From an uncultured Hoeflea sp. (GTDB lineage Bacteria > Pseudomonadota > Alphaproteobacteria > Rhizobiales > Rhizobiaceae), in assembly GCF_947501405.1 (NCBI RefSeq), contig NZ_CANMVK010000001.1, forward strand, positions 434,001-498,000: a DNA stretch of 64,000 nt, read 5' to 3'. Made by a program: the position numbers and the translations under genes. This document shows, piece after piece, positions 43,473 to 52,714 of the stretch. A model generated the notes under the pieces. That model worked only from the letters and a program-made list of their open reading frames with translations. It searched no databases and had not been told where the DNA came from. Position 1 is the first letter of the stretch, and each line of letters starts with the position of its first letter.

Positions 43473-46400
43473 ATGCATTTGCTGGTCGCGCAGAAGGGCG
43501 CCCTGAGCGATGGTGACGAGGCTGTCGATCTTGGCCAGAGCCCCGGCGACGTCATCTTCCTGAGCGCTGCCGACACCGAACTGGCAAGTGTTGCCGCAGC
43601 AAGGGAGGCGACCGGCGCGTTGGCCTGGCGGCTTGCCAGCCTGTCTGATCTCAAGCACCCGATGTCGGTCGATACCTATGTCGCGCGCATGGCGCCCAAG
43701 GCAAAGCTTATCGTGGTGCGGGCGCTGGGCGGAGCGAGCTATTTCGCCTATGCGCTGGAAAGCCTGCATGCGGCGGCGATGGCGCACGATTTCAAGCTTG
43801 CAGTGGTGCCGGGTGACGACCGGCCCGATCCGGCGCTGGCGCAATTTTCAACACTGGAAGAGGCCGATCGCGCACGGCTCTGGTCTTATCTGATCGAAGG
43901 TGGCGCGGAGAATGCCCGCGGGCTAATCGGCTATTGCGAACACCTCCTGGGTGTTGGCGACATGCCAGCGCCGGCCTCACCCTTGCTCAAGGCCGGATTT
44001 TGGCATCCTGACCGGGCCAATGCATCGATGGATGATCTGCGCACCGATTGGCGCAGTGACCGCCCGGTCGTGGCAGTGTGTTTCTATCGGGCGCTGGTGC
44101 AGAGCGGCCAGACGGCACCTGTTGCAGCGCTGTGCGAAGCGCTTCGGGCAACCGCCATCAATCCGCTGCCAGTTTTCGTTTCCAGCCTCAAGGATCCGGT
44201 TTCGGTGGGCACGGTGGAGGCGATCTTTGCCCAGGTCGCGCCGGATGTGGTGATCAACACCACCGGGTTCGCGGTTTCATCGCCGGGCGGACAGACCAAG
44301 GGCACGGTGCTGGAATCCACCGGCGCTCCGGTGCTGCAGGCCGTATTTGCCGGGGGCGGGCGGGAGGCCTGGGCCGGTTCCCAGCAAGGGCTGTCGTCGC
44401 GCGATCTCGCCATGCATGTGGCGCTGCCGGAGGTCGATGGCCGGGTGCTCTCCCGGGCGGTGTCGTTCAAGGCGGCGGCACGGTTTGATGACCGGGTCGA
44501 GGCCAATATCGTCACCCATCAGCCTGAAGCTGACCGGGTGGCGTTTGTCGCCGAACTGGCGGCGCGCTGGGCGCGGCTGAGGCGTGCCGAGGCGCCCGAG
44601 CGGCGGGTTGCGATGATACTCGCCAATTACCCTAACCGGGATGGCCGTATCGCCAATGGCGTGGGGCTCGACACACCGGCCGGTGCGGTGGAAGTGCTGC
44701 GCGCGCTCGATAAGGCCGGCTACCGGACCGGAGATCTGCCCGCCGACGGCGATGCGCTGATAGCCGCGCTCAAGGCCGGGCCAACCAATGCGCTTGGCGG
44801 GGTGCGTCAGGGCGGCGAAATCTACCCGCTTAAAGACTACCAGGCCTTTTTTGATCACCTCGATCCTGAGATCCGCACAGCGGTGAATGACCGCTGGGGC
44901 GCGCCCGAAGCCGATCCGTTCTTTGTTGATGGCGCGTTCCATCTGGCGGTGTTGCGCTACGGCAATGTGGTGGTCGGCATTCAGCCGGCGCGGGGTTACA
45001 ACATCGATCCCAAGGCAAGCTATCATGCGCCCGATCTGGTGCCGCCGCACGGCTACCTGGCGTTTTACGCCTGGCTGCGAGGGGCGTTTGACGCGCATGC
45101 GGTGATCCATATGGGCAAGCACGGCAATCTCGAATGGCTACCGGGCAAGGCACTGGCGCTGTCGCAGGCCTGTTATCCCGAAGCGACGCTCGGTGCGTTG
45201 CCGCATATCTATCCGTTTATCGTCAACGATCCGGGCGAGGGCACGCAGGCCAAGCGGCGCACCGCAGCGGTGATCATCGACCATCTGACCCCGCCGCTGA
45301 CGCGCGCGGAAAGCTACGGACCGCTCAAGGATCTGGAAGCGCTGGTCGATGAGTATTACGAGGCTGCGGGCCATGATCCGCGGCGGTTGAAGCTGCTCAA
45401 ACGCCAGATCCTCGATCTGGTGCGCGACATCGGGCTTGATCATGATGCCGGGATCGTGGCCGGCGATGATGACGATCTGGCGCTGGAGAAGCTCGACGCC
45501 TGGCTTTGCGATTTAAAGGAAATGCAGATCCGGGACGGGCTGCATATCTTCGGCAAGTCGCCGGAAGGGGCACTGCTGACCGACCTGACGGTGGCGCTGG
45601 CGCGGATCAAACGCGGCGAGACGCCGGGCGAGGACAGCCTGCACCGGGCAATTGCGCGGGATCTGGGGCTTTCGGGCTTCGATCCGCTCGATTGCGCCAT
45701 GGGCGAGCCGTGGTCCGGACCAAAGCCTGATGTGCTGGAAGCGGTTTCGGACGATCCGTGGCGCAGCAATGGCGACACGGTGGAGCGGATCGAATTGTTG
45801 GCGCTTGAACTGGTTTCGGGCGAGACACCCCTGCCTGAGGACTGGCCGGCAACGGCTGCGGTGATGGCCGAGATCCTTGAGCGCATCCAGCCTTCGGTTG
45901 AAGCCTGTGGCCATGCCGAGCTTGAAGGGCTGCTCAGCGCGCTTGACGGGAGATTTGTCACGCCGGGGCCCTCAGGCGCGCCAACACGCGGTCGTCCCGA
46001 CGTGCTTCCCACGGGGCGGAATTTCTACTCGGTGGATAGCCGCGCGGTGCCGACGCCGGCGGCCTGGGAACTGGGCCGTAAATCGGCCGAACTGCTGGTC
46101 ACCAGACATGTCCAGGATCACGGCGAATGGCCGACCTCGATGGCGCTGACCGCCTGGGGCACTTCCAACATGCGCACCGGCGGCGACGATATTGCCCAGG
46201 CGCTGGCGCTGATCGGGGCCAAGCCCGTGTGGGATCCGGCCTCGCGTCGGGTCACCGGCTACGAAATCATCCCGATGGCGATGATGAACCGGCCGCGGAT
46301 CGATGTGACCTTGCGGATTTCCGGGTTTTTCCGTGACGCCTTTCCCGACCAGATCGCGTTGTTTGACCGCGCCGTGCGGGCGGTGGCAGCCCTTGAGGAG

Positions 46401-47210
46401 GACGAGGCCGACAATCCGCTGGCCGCCCGCGCGCGGGCCGAGCGCGCCCGGTTGATCGCCGAGGGTGCAAGCGAGCAGATGGCTGATCGGAAGGCCTCGT
46501 TCAGGGTGTTTGGCTCCAAACCCGGCGCTTACGGCGCGGGGCTCCAGGCGCTGATTGACGAACGCGGCTGGAGCGATCGCGGCGACCTCGCGGAAGCCTT
46601 TCTGGTCTGGGGCGGCTACGCCTATGGTGCGGGCGAGGAGGGAGAGCCGGCGCGGGCGCTGTTCGAGCAACGGCTGGCGACCGTCGAGGCGGTGGTGCAA
46701 AATCAGGACAACCGCGAACATGATATTCTCGATTCCGACGACTACTATCAGTTCGAGGGCGGCATGACAGCGGCGGTGGAAGCGGCAAGCGGGGCGCGTC
46801 CGGCGGTCTATCACAATGACCATTCCCGGCCCGAACGTCCGGTGATCCGCTCGCTGGAGGAAGAGATCGCCCGGGTGGTGCGCGGCCGCGCCGTCAATCC
46901 GAAATGGATCGCCGGCGTGATGCGTCACGGCTACAAGGGCGCGTTCGAGATGGCGGCGACGGTCGACTATCTGTTCGCCTTCGCGGCCACCACCGGCGCA
47001 GTGCGCGACGCGCATTTCGATGCGGTCTATCAGGCCTATCTGGTCGATGAGGACACGCTCGAATTCCTCAAGGAGAAAAACCCGGATGCGCTTGCCGAGA
47101 TGGCCGAGCGCCTGCTTGAAGCCATAGATCGCGAGCTGTGGACGCCACGCAGCAACTCGGCAAAGTTCGCACTACGCCAGCTTGCGCTTGGGGATGGAGT
47201 TGAGTCTTGA
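43473..47210 (+). CDS. cobN: cobaltochelatase subunit CobN
   Basis: A 1245-residue large chelatase subunit from the ATG at 43473, which has GGGGAGGG upstream. Typical stretches are YPNRDGRIANGVGLDTPAG, IHMGKHGNLEWLPGKALALS, and MALTAWGTSNMRTGGDDIAQAL. CobN with CobS and CobT inserts cobalt into hydrogenobyrinic acid a,c-diamide with ATP. cobS and cobT are not in this window and must be elsewhere. It lies 25 bp after cobW in the riboswitch-controlled operon. Confidence 0.96.
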   Translation: MHLLVAQKGALSDGDEAVDLGQSPGDVIFLSAADTELASVAAAREATGALAWRLASLSDLKHPMSVDTYVARMAPKAKLIVVRALGGASYFAYALESLHAAAMAHDFKLAVVPGDDRPDPALAQFSTLEEADRARLWSYLIEGGAENARGLIGYCEHLLGVGDMPAPASPLLKAGFWHPDRANASMDDLRTDWRSDRPVVAVCFYRALVQSGQTAPVAALCEALRATAINPLPVFVSSLKDPVSVGTVEAIFAQVAPDVVINTTGFAVSSPGGQTKGTVLESTGAPVLQAVFAGGGREAWAGSQQGLSSRDLAMHVALPEVDGRVLSRAVSFKAAARFDDRVEANIVTHQPEADRVAFVAELAARWARLRRAEAPERRVAMILANYPNRDGRIANGVGLDTPAGAVEVLRALDKAGYRTGDLPADGDALIAALKAGPTNALGGVRQGGEIYPLKDYQAFFDHLDPEIRTAVNDRWGAPEADPFFVDGAFHLAVLRYGNVVVGIQPARGYNIDPKASYHAPDLVPPHGYLAFYAWLRGAFDAHAVIHMGKHGNLEWLPGKALALSQACYPEATLGALPHIYPFIVNDPGEGTQAKRRTAAVIIDHLTPPLTRAESYGPLKDLEALVDEYYEAAGHDPRRLKLLKRQILDLVRDIGLDHDAGIVAGDDDDLALEKLDAWLCDLKEMQIRDGLHIFGKSPEGALLTDLTVALARIKRGETPGEDSLHRAIARDLGLSGFDPLDCAMGEPWSGPKPDVLEAVSDDPWRSNGDTVERIELLALELVSGETPLPEDWPATAAVMAEILERIQPSVEACGHAELEGLLSALDGRFVTPGPSGAPTRGRPDVLPTGRNFYSVDSRAVPTPAAWELGRKSAELLVTRHVQDHGEWPTSMALTAWGTSNMRTGGDDIAQALALIGAKPVWDPASRRVTGYEIIPMAMMNRPRIDVTLRISGFFRDAFPDQIALFDRAVRAVAALEEDEADNPLAARARAERARLIAEGASEQMADRKASFRVFGSKPGAYGAGLQALIDERGWSDRGDLAEAFLVWGGYAYGAGEEGEPARALFEQRLATVEAVVQNQDNREHDILDSDDYYQFEGGMTAAVEAASGARPAVYHNDHSRPERPVIRSLEEEIARVVRGRAVNPKWIAGVMRHGYKGAFEMAATVDYLFAFAATTGAVRDAHFDAVYQAYLVDEDTLEFLKEKNPDALAEMAERLLEAIDRELWTPRSNSAKFALRQLALGDGVES

Positions 47211-47286
47211 GCGCGCGTCTGACGAAAATCGCAGAACCGTGGTGCCGCCACCGGACGGCAGCAAGATTCTGTTTGGGAGTTTTGCC

Positions 47287-47751
47287 ATGACACTCGACAT
47301 CGTCGCGATCACCGACAAGGACGAAGAGTTTGGCAATTGGGTTGAAGCGCTGATCGATGGAACGGCCGAAAAGCTGGGATATCCTTTCGATCCGGTCCCG
47401 TTCAACTTGAAGGCAGTGGATGCCGAGGGGCGTCCGGTAGGCGGGCTGACGGCCCATGCGGTGCAGGGCTGGCTGTTCATCAAGCTTCTGGGCCTGACCG
47501 AGCAGAGCCGGGGCAAGGGCGCCGGCCGCCGATTGCTTGCGCAAGCCGAGGATTTTGCCCGGCATAAGGGCCTGGTCGGGGTCTATCTCGACACATTCGA
47601 GTTTCAAGCGCCGGGCTTCTATGAAAAGCTGGGCTACAAGGAGTGCGGTCGGTTGCCCGCCCGTGACGGCGCGAAACAACGTATCTGGCTGGCAAAGGTT
47701 TTCGACGAGCAGGACGATGAGAAACCGGAACAAGACCGGGCCGGATCATGA
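47287..47751 (+). CDS. GNAT-family acetyltransferase
   Basis: A 154-residue protein from the ATG at 47287 with GGGAG 7 nt before it; the earlier start at 47182 overlaps cobN and lacks support. The acetyl-CoA loop is LTEQSRGKGAGRRLLAQAE, and the C-terminal GNAT fold includes TFEFQAPGFYEKLGYKECG. It lies between cobN and cobO on the same strand. A role in cobalamin metabolism is not obvious; it is probably a passenger whose substrate is unknown. Confidence 0.88.
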   Translation: MTLDIVAITDKDEEFGNWVEALIDGTAEKLGYPFDPVPFNLKAVDAEGRPVGGLTAHAVQGWLFIKLLGLTEQSRGKGAGRRLLAQAEDFARHKGLVGVYLDTFEFQAPGFYEKLGYKECGRLPARDGAKQRIWLAKVFDEQDDEKPEQDRAGS

Positions 47752-47794
47752 CCGGATCCGCCCTAACCACAGCACTGAACAGGGATCAATTCAC

Positions 47795-48439
47795 ATGAGC
47801 GAACGCGGCAAGATCACCGATGGCATGAATGACGATGAACTCAACGCGCGTCACGCCGAAAAAATGGCCAAGAAGAAGGCTGCGCGCGAAAAGATCATGG
47901 CCACCAAGACCGGCGAAAAGGGTCTGGTGGTCGTTCACACCGGCAAGGGCAAGGGCAAATCCTCGGCGGCGTTCGGCATGATCTTCCGGCATATCGCCCA
48001 CGGGATGCCTTGCGCGGTGGTGCAATTTATCAAGGGGGCGATGTCGACTGGCGAACGCGATCTCATCTTGAAGCATTTCTCCGACACCTGTCAGTTCCAC
48101 ACCATGGGCGAGGGCTTTACCTGGGAAACCCAGGACAAGGCTCGTGACATTGAAATGGCGCAGGCCGCCTGGGAGAAAGCCAAGGACATCATCCGGGATG
48201 AGCGCATTTCCATGGTGCTGCTTGACGAGATCAACATCGCGCTTCGCTATGACTATCTCGACATCAACGAGGTGATCGCCTTTCTCGAAACCGAGAAACC
48301 GCCGATGACCCATGTCGTGCTCACCGGCCGCAACGCCAAGGAAGAGCTGATCGAGTTTGCCGATCTGGTCACGGAAATGGAAATGGTCAAACATCCGTTC
48401 CGCTCCGGCGTAAAGGCGCAGATCGGCGTCGAGTTCTAA
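47795..48439 (+). CDS. cobO: cob(I)yrinic acid a,c-diamide adenosyltransferase
   Basis: A 214-residue CobA/CobO-type ATP:corrinoid adenosyltransferase. The P-loop is VHTGKGKGKSSAAFG, followed by FIKG and LDEINIALRYDYL and the late VKHPFRSGVKAQIGVEF. It adds the upper adenosyl ligand. The ATG at 47795 is the family start. It is the last gene of the riboswitch-controlled operon; the next gene is convergent. Confidence 0.96.
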   Translation: MSERGKITDGMNDDELNARHAEKMAKKKAAREKIMATKTGEKGLVVVHTGKGKGKSSAAFGMIFRHIAHGMPCAVVQFIKGAMSTGERDLILKHFSDTCQFHTMGEGFTWETQDKARDIEMAQAAWEKAKDIIRDERISMVLLDEINIALRYDYLDINEVIAFLETEKPPMTHVVLTGRNAKEELIEFADLVTEMEMVKHPFRSGVKAQIGVEF

Positions 48440-48454
48440 GCTCCCGGCGAAGCC

Positions 48455-49210
48455 TCAAGCGTCGGTGAGCAGTTTCGCGGCCAGCGCCACACAGGTGATG
48501 ACTAGAAGCGGCTTGATGAGCCGGGCGCCGTTTTTCATCGCCAGCCGCGAGCCGGCCTGCGCGCCCAGGAATTGCGCCGCACCCATCATCAGCCCGACCT
48601 TCCAGGAGATCACTCCGACAAAGGCGAATACCGCGAAGCCGCCGATGTTGGAGGCGAAATTCAGCAATTTGGTATGCGCGGTGGCCTTGAGCAGCCCGAA
48701 ACCGGCAAGCGCGACAAAGGCCAGCATGTAGAACGAGCCGGCTCCGGGACCGAACACTCCATCATAAAAGCCGATCAACGGCACGATCAGCAAACCGAAC
48801 AGGAACGGCGAGAGCCGGCGGGCGCGGTCGATATCGCCCATGTTGGGCTTGAAGGCGAAATACAGCGCGATGGCAATCAACAGCACCGGCAGAAAGGCGC
48901 GGAATACCTCGCCGGGGATGACGGTGGCCAGAATTGCCCCCAGCGCCGAGCCCAGGGCTGCGAGCCCCGCCCAGGGCAGTTGCGCGCGAAGATTGACATG
49001 GCCCTTGCGGGCATAGGCGACCGTTGCGGAACCGGAGCCAAACAGCCCCTGCAGTTTGTTGGTGCCGAGCGCCTCGACCGGCGAGAATCCGGCCAGAAGC
49101 AGGGCGGGCAGGGCGATCAGCCCGCCGCCGCCGGCAATCGAATCGACAAATCCCGCGAGAAAGCCAGCCGCAAGCAGCAACAGGGTGAGGGTCAGGGTGA
49201 GATCTTCCAT
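48455..49210 (-). CDS. TSUP-family (TauE/SafE) membrane transporter
   Basis: A 251-residue protein from the ATG at 49210 (MEDLTLTLTLLLL). It has eight or so membrane segments and the repeated family motifs GFVDSIAGGGGLIALPALLLAG and FYDGVFGPGAGSF. TSUP proteins carry sulfite, sulfonates or related anions; in cobalamin loci some are suggested to be metal-linked, but nothing here supports a particular substrate. It is convergent with cobO. Confidence 0.9.
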   Translation of the reverse strand: MEDLTLTLTLLLLAAGFLAGFVDSIAGGGGLIALPALLLAGFSPVEALGTNKLQGLFGSGSATVAYARKGHVNLRAQLPWAGLAALGSALGAILATVIPGEVFRAFLPVLLIAIALYFAFKPNMGDIDRARRLSPFLFGLLIVPLIGFYDGVFGPGAGSFYMLAFVALAGFGLLKATAHTKLLNFASNIGGFAVFAFVGVISWKVGLMMGAAQFLGAQAGSRLAMKNGARLIKPLLVITCVALAAKLLTDA

Positions 49211-49380
49211 GGGCGGGATGCGATCCGGATCAATGAGGCAAGTGGCTGAGGCCATGGCGTAGGCAGGACCGCAAACCAACGGCGCTACGGCATCTGGACA
49301 GGAGAGACGGTAGGCGTACCATTCCGGACCAGAGGGAATCAATCCGGCCAGAGAGCCGGCCCGGGGAGCGAAGACGCAAC

Positions 49381-50313
49381 GTGAACCTGCTCGACAGAAT
49401 GGTCCAGGCCTTGTCAGGCAAACGGCGCTGGTCGCCGGCGGTGGAACGCTTGTCGGCTGATCCGGTGGCGCTCGCCAAGGTCATGGTGATTTTCCGGATG
49501 GTTCTGGCCGATGGTGTGGTGCGGTCCTCCCAGCTTGCAGCCTTTTCGCACTTGTGCGGGCAGCGTTTCGGTATCGAGCCGCAGGACATGCCCCAACTTC
49601 ATGCATTGCTCGAATCACCTGCCGGTCGCGACAGCGATGCGGAAGCCTTTGCGCTGATCCGGCGGCTTGACACGGACGCGCGGACCGCCCTTCTTGACGA
49701 CATGATGCAAATCGCCCGGGCCAACAGTGAACTCGACGCGGGCGAAGACAAATTGATCCGCAGAATGGCCGATCTGTTGGGGCTTGATCCCGACAGTGCC
49801 AGCCAGGCGGCGGTCGCGACGACGGACAACGGCGCAATCGCCGGGAAGGAAGGGCGCATGACGGGCGCGAATGACACGACGAATGCCAATGACACAAATG
49901 CCAATGACAAGGGACCGTCGCTGGCCGACCGGGTGCGCGGCTTTCTTGATCAGCACGCTTCGATGCGCAAGGTGGCGCATGATCCGGTGCTGACAGCGGA
50001 ATTGTTGCTGTTGGTGCGCATGTCTTTTGCCGACAAAACCGTTGCATCGACCGAGGCCGACGCCTTTGCCGCGATCTGCACCCGGTTGCTGGGTCTGAAT
50101 GCCGGGGAACTGACCGATATTTTGAAGTATCTCAATGATTTCGGATACGAGACCAGCGATGCGCAGGCTGCGGCGATGCTGGCAGGGCTGGACGAGGCGC
50201 GCAAGCGCGAGATCCTCAATCATCTGGCAATCGTCGCCAAGGCCGATGGCGAGGTCGACGAACGCGAGCGCAATTTGCTGGAAGCGACTGCGCGGCGGCT
50301 GGGCTTCGACTGA
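49381..50313 (+). CDS. TerB-family protein with two TerB-like domains
   Basis: A 310-residue protein with a GTG start. Two helical TerB-like domains (about 22-135 and 195-305) each begin with a similar segment: VALAKVMVIFRMVLADGVV and VLTAELLLLVRMSFADKTV. Both carry acidic residues that could bind metal, such as ANSELDAGEDKLI and KADGEVDERERN. A polar linker (GANDTTNANDTNANDKGP) joins them. The GTG is weakly supported: GGGGAG lies rather far upstream (about 14 nt). Function is unknown; tellurite resistance is only the family's historical name. Confidence 0.85.
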   Translation: MNLLDRMVQALSGKRRWSPAVERLSADPVALAKVMVIFRMVLADGVVRSSQLAAFSHLCGQRFGIEPQDMPQLHALLESPAGRDSDAEAFALIRRLDTDARTALLDDMMQIARANSELDAGEDKLIRRMADLLGLDPDSASQAAVATTDNGAIAGKEGRMTGANDTTNANDTNANDKGPSLADRVRGFLDQHASMRKVAHDPVLTAELLLLVRMSFADKTVASTEADAFAAICTRLLGLNAGELTDILKYLNDFGYETSDAQAAAMLAGLDEARKREILNHLAIVAKADGEVDERERNLLEATARRLGFD

Positions 50314-50612
50314 AGCCTCCTCGGAATCGCCAGTGAAATCGGCAGTGAAGTTCCGGGCGAAATCCGCTGTGGCGCAGATTGACGCCGGGTTGGCGCAAAC
50401 CGCGTTGACCCGGATGTCCGCAGACCCTAAGACTTGATCCATGTGCGATGGCGCCTGATGACAGGCTGAGAGAAATTCCGGTGCGGCTGACTTAATCCAA
50501 GGGCCAAACCCGGTGCTGTCCGGTTCGGGAAATGCGGCATCGCCTGAAGGCGGTGATCCGTATTCATCCGGCGTTTCGTGCTGAGATTGTCACGTTGTCC
50601 GGAGGCCCACTG
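50314..50612. other. intergenic region before the cbiX cluster
   Basis: About 300 bp. It was examined for a second cobalamin riboswitch because the B12 genes follow; no B12-box-like GCCAGGAGACC sequence or matching core was found. Promoter elements are not clear. A GGAGG lies 7 nt before the following ATG. Confidence 0.5.
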
Positions 50613-50855
50613 ATGCGCATACTTGTTTTCACATCCGTTGTTCTGACCCTTATGGGGGTATCGACCGCATTTGCCCATGGCGGCCATGTCGGCGATCTGG
50701 CTGGACATTCACACTGGGTCGGATGGGCTGCGGCTGCTGCTGCTGCCGCACTGGCCGCCTGGGCCGCGAAGCGTGGAAGCAAGGCAAAAGCCAAGCGGGA
50801 GGATGACGGAAAGACAGCGGAGGCTGAAAACCGGCCCGAACAGGCGGAGGCCTGA
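50613..50855 (+). CDS. DUF6732-like small His-containing membrane protein
   Basis: An 80-residue protein. The signal-like N-terminus MRILVFTSVVLTLMGVSTAFA is followed by HGGHVGDLAGHSHWVGWAAA, a helix rich in Ala, and a charged tail. GGAGG lies 7 nt before the ATG. Small proteins of this layout are found directly before cbiX, as here (3 bp gap). The histidines suggest metal binding, possibly cobalt handling for the CbiX chelatase. Confidence 0.75.
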   Translation: MRILVFTSVVLTLMGVSTAFAHGGHVGDLAGHSHWVGWAAAAAAAALAAWAAKRGSKAKAKREDDGKTAEAENRPEQAEA

Positions 50856-50858
50856 GCG

Positions 50859-52067
50859 ATGAGCAGCAGTCACATCCCGGAAGGCACCGGCATCATGGTT
50901 TGCGGCCATGGCAGCCGCAACCAGAACGCCGCCCGCGAATTCGCCACCGTGGCCGAGGGACTGAAGGCGCGTTATCCCGATACGCCGGTGGAATACGGTT
51001 ATCTCGAGTTTTGCAATCCGGTGATCTCCGACGGCCTCGACCGGTTGCGCGAAAAGGGCGTCAGCCGCGTGCTGGCGGTGCCCGGAATGCTGTTTGCCGC
51101 CGGCCACGCCAAGAACGACATTCCGTCAGTGCTCAATACCTATCAGGCGCAAAATCCGGGCACCGTGATCAATTACGGGCGCGAACTCGGCATCGATCTG
51201 AAAATGATCCGGGCAGCGGGTGAGCGGATTCAGGCCGCGCTTGATCAGGCCAATGCAGAGCAGGGGGAAGTCGCACTTCACGACACGCTGTTGATGGTGG
51301 TGGGCCGCGGATCCTCTGATCCGGATGCCAATTCCAATGTCTCCAAGGTGATGCGGATGCTGTGGGAAGGCTTCGGCTTCGGCTGGGGCGAGACCTGTTA
51401 TTCCGGCGTTACGTTTCCGCTGGTCGGCCCAGGGCTCAGCCATGCGGCGAAGCTTGGCTACAAGCGCATCATCGTGTTCCCCTATTTCCTGTTCACCGGC
51501 GTGCTGGTCAAACGGATCTATTCCGAAACCGACGTGGTGGCGGCTGGGCACCCCGATATCCAGTTCATCAAGGCGTCCTATCTGAGCGACCACCCGCTGG
51601 TGCTCGACACGTTCCAGGACCGGGTGCAGGAGATCCTCGAAGGCCAGGCGCTGATGAACTGCCAGATGTGCAAATACCGCGAGCAGGTGCTGGGCTTCGA
51701 GGCCGAGGTGGGATTGCCGCAGGAAAGCCATCACCACCATGTCGAGGGCATCGGGGGCGGGCTGGAGAATTGCCCCTGCAAGGGCGACTGCGACGCTTCC
51801 TGCCGCGACGAGGCATTCTGCAAGGAACACGGGCTTCCCTGGACCCCGGTGCACAGCCATGCGAGCCCGGGGCCTCTGGAGCCGGTGGGGCACGATCAAG
51901 ATCATGGCCACAGTCATCATCACCATGATCACAGCCACGGGCATGATCATGACCACGAGCATGTGCACTCCCACGATCATGGTCACACGCATGATCACCA
52001 CCACCATCCCTATCCACATGCTGACCATCCCCACGGTCCGCGCTCGATGGACAAGACAAAGGGCTGA
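50859..52067 (+). CDS. cbiX: CbiX-type sirohydrochlorin cobaltochelatase, long form with His-rich tail
   Basis: A 402-residue protein. Two half-domains (about 10-125 and 140-270) carry the chelatase histidines in VCGHGSRNQNAAREF and PYFLFTGVLVKRI. An MxCxxC motif (MNCQMC) then comes, followed by more cysteines (ENCPCKGDCDASC). The last 60 residues or so are a His/Asp-rich tail (for example HGHSHHHHDHSHGHDHDHEH). Long-form CbiX of Bacillus megaterium also has an MxCxxC Fe-S site and a His-rich region. It inserts cobalt into sirohydrochlorin, the first step of the cobalt-early route. Confidence 0.94.
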   Translation: MSSSHIPEGTGIMVCGHGSRNQNAAREFATVAEGLKARYPDTPVEYGYLEFCNPVISDGLDRLREKGVSRVLAVPGMLFAAGHAKNDIPSVLNTYQAQNPGTVINYGRELGIDLKMIRAAGERIQAALDQANAEQGEVALHDTLLMVVGRGSSDPDANSNVSKVMRMLWEGFGFGWGETCYSGVTFPLVGPGLSHAAKLGYKRIIVFPYFLFTGVLVKRIYSETDVVAAGHPDIQFIKASYLSDHPLVLDTFQDRVQEILEGQALMNCQMCKYREQVLGFEAEVGLPQESHHHHVEGIGGGLENCPCKGDCDASCRDEAFCKEHGLPWTPVHSHASPGPLEPVGHDQDHGHSHHHHDHSHGHDHDHEHVHSHDHGHTHDHHHHPYPHADHPHGPRSMDKTKG

Positions 52068-52069
52068 CG

Positions 52070-52714
52070 GTGGTGGTTGAGGCCGCGCCCATTCGCGATC
52101 CGGCGGAAATCTATCGCCGCTCCTTCGCCATCATCCGGGCGGAGACCGATCTGGCGCGCTTTGACGCCGCCGAGCAGGAGATCGTGGTGCGGATGGTCCA
52201 CGCCTGCGGCATGGTCGATCTCGCCGATGATATTGTCGTTTCCGCTGGCTTCGCCGAGACCGCGCGCGCTGCGCTGACGGCTGGCGCGCCGGTGATTTGC
52301 GACGCCGAAATGGTTCGGCACGGGGTGATCGCGCGGCTGATGCCGAAAGATAATAAGGTGCTGTGTCTGCTCAAGGATCCGCGCGTCCAGGAGATCGCCG
52401 TGCGCGATGCGACAACGCGGTCCGCGGCGCAGGTCGATCTCTGGGCGGAACGGATGGAGGGCGCGGTGATTGCCATCGGCAACGCGCCGACGGCACTTTA
52501 CCGGCTTTTGGAACTGATCGATGCCGGGGCGCCGCGGCCCGCGGCGATCATCGGTGTGCCGGTGGGTTTTGTCGGGGCTGTGGAAAGCAAGGAGGCGCTG
52601 ACCGCCAACCCGCGTGATGTGGCGTTCCTAAGCGTGCGGGGCCGACGCGGCGGCAGTGCGCTCGCGAGTGCTGCGGTCAATGCACTGGCCGGAGGGCTTG
52701 AAGGCCATGGCTAG
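52070..52714 (+). CDS. cobH: precorrin-8X methylmutase
   Basis: A 214-residue protein with a GTG start 2 bp after the cbiX stop. The catalytic His lies in EQEIVVRMVHACGMVDL; later come PVICDAEMVRHGV and GVPVGFVGAVESKEAL. It moves the methyl group from C-11 to C-12, giving hydrogenobyrinic or cobyrinic acid. The family is called CobH or CbiC depending on the pathway. Confidence 0.95.
   Translation: MVVEAAPIRDPAEIYRRSFAIIRAETDLARFDAAEQEIVVRMVHACGMVDLADDIVVSAGFAETARAALTAGAPVICDAEMVRHGVIARLMPKDNKVLCLLKDPRVQEIAVRDATTRSAAQVDLWAERMEGAVIAIGNAPTALYRLLELIDAGAPRPAAIIGVPVGFVGAVESKEALTANPRDVAFLSVRGRRGGSALASAAVNALAGGLEGHG

Noticed and set aside
50314-50612. Second cobalamin riboswitch before the cbiX cluster
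   Set aside because: No B12-box or core motif could be found in the region.
51126-52034. Met/Val/His-rich open frame antisense to cbiX
   Set aside because: It is the complement of the His/Asp repeat codons of the CbiX tail, not a gene.
51885-52035. Short repeated CATGATCAC-like units resembling a repeat array
   Set aside because: They are His/Asp codons of the CbiX tail, in frame and irregular; not a CRISPR array or tandem repeat element.
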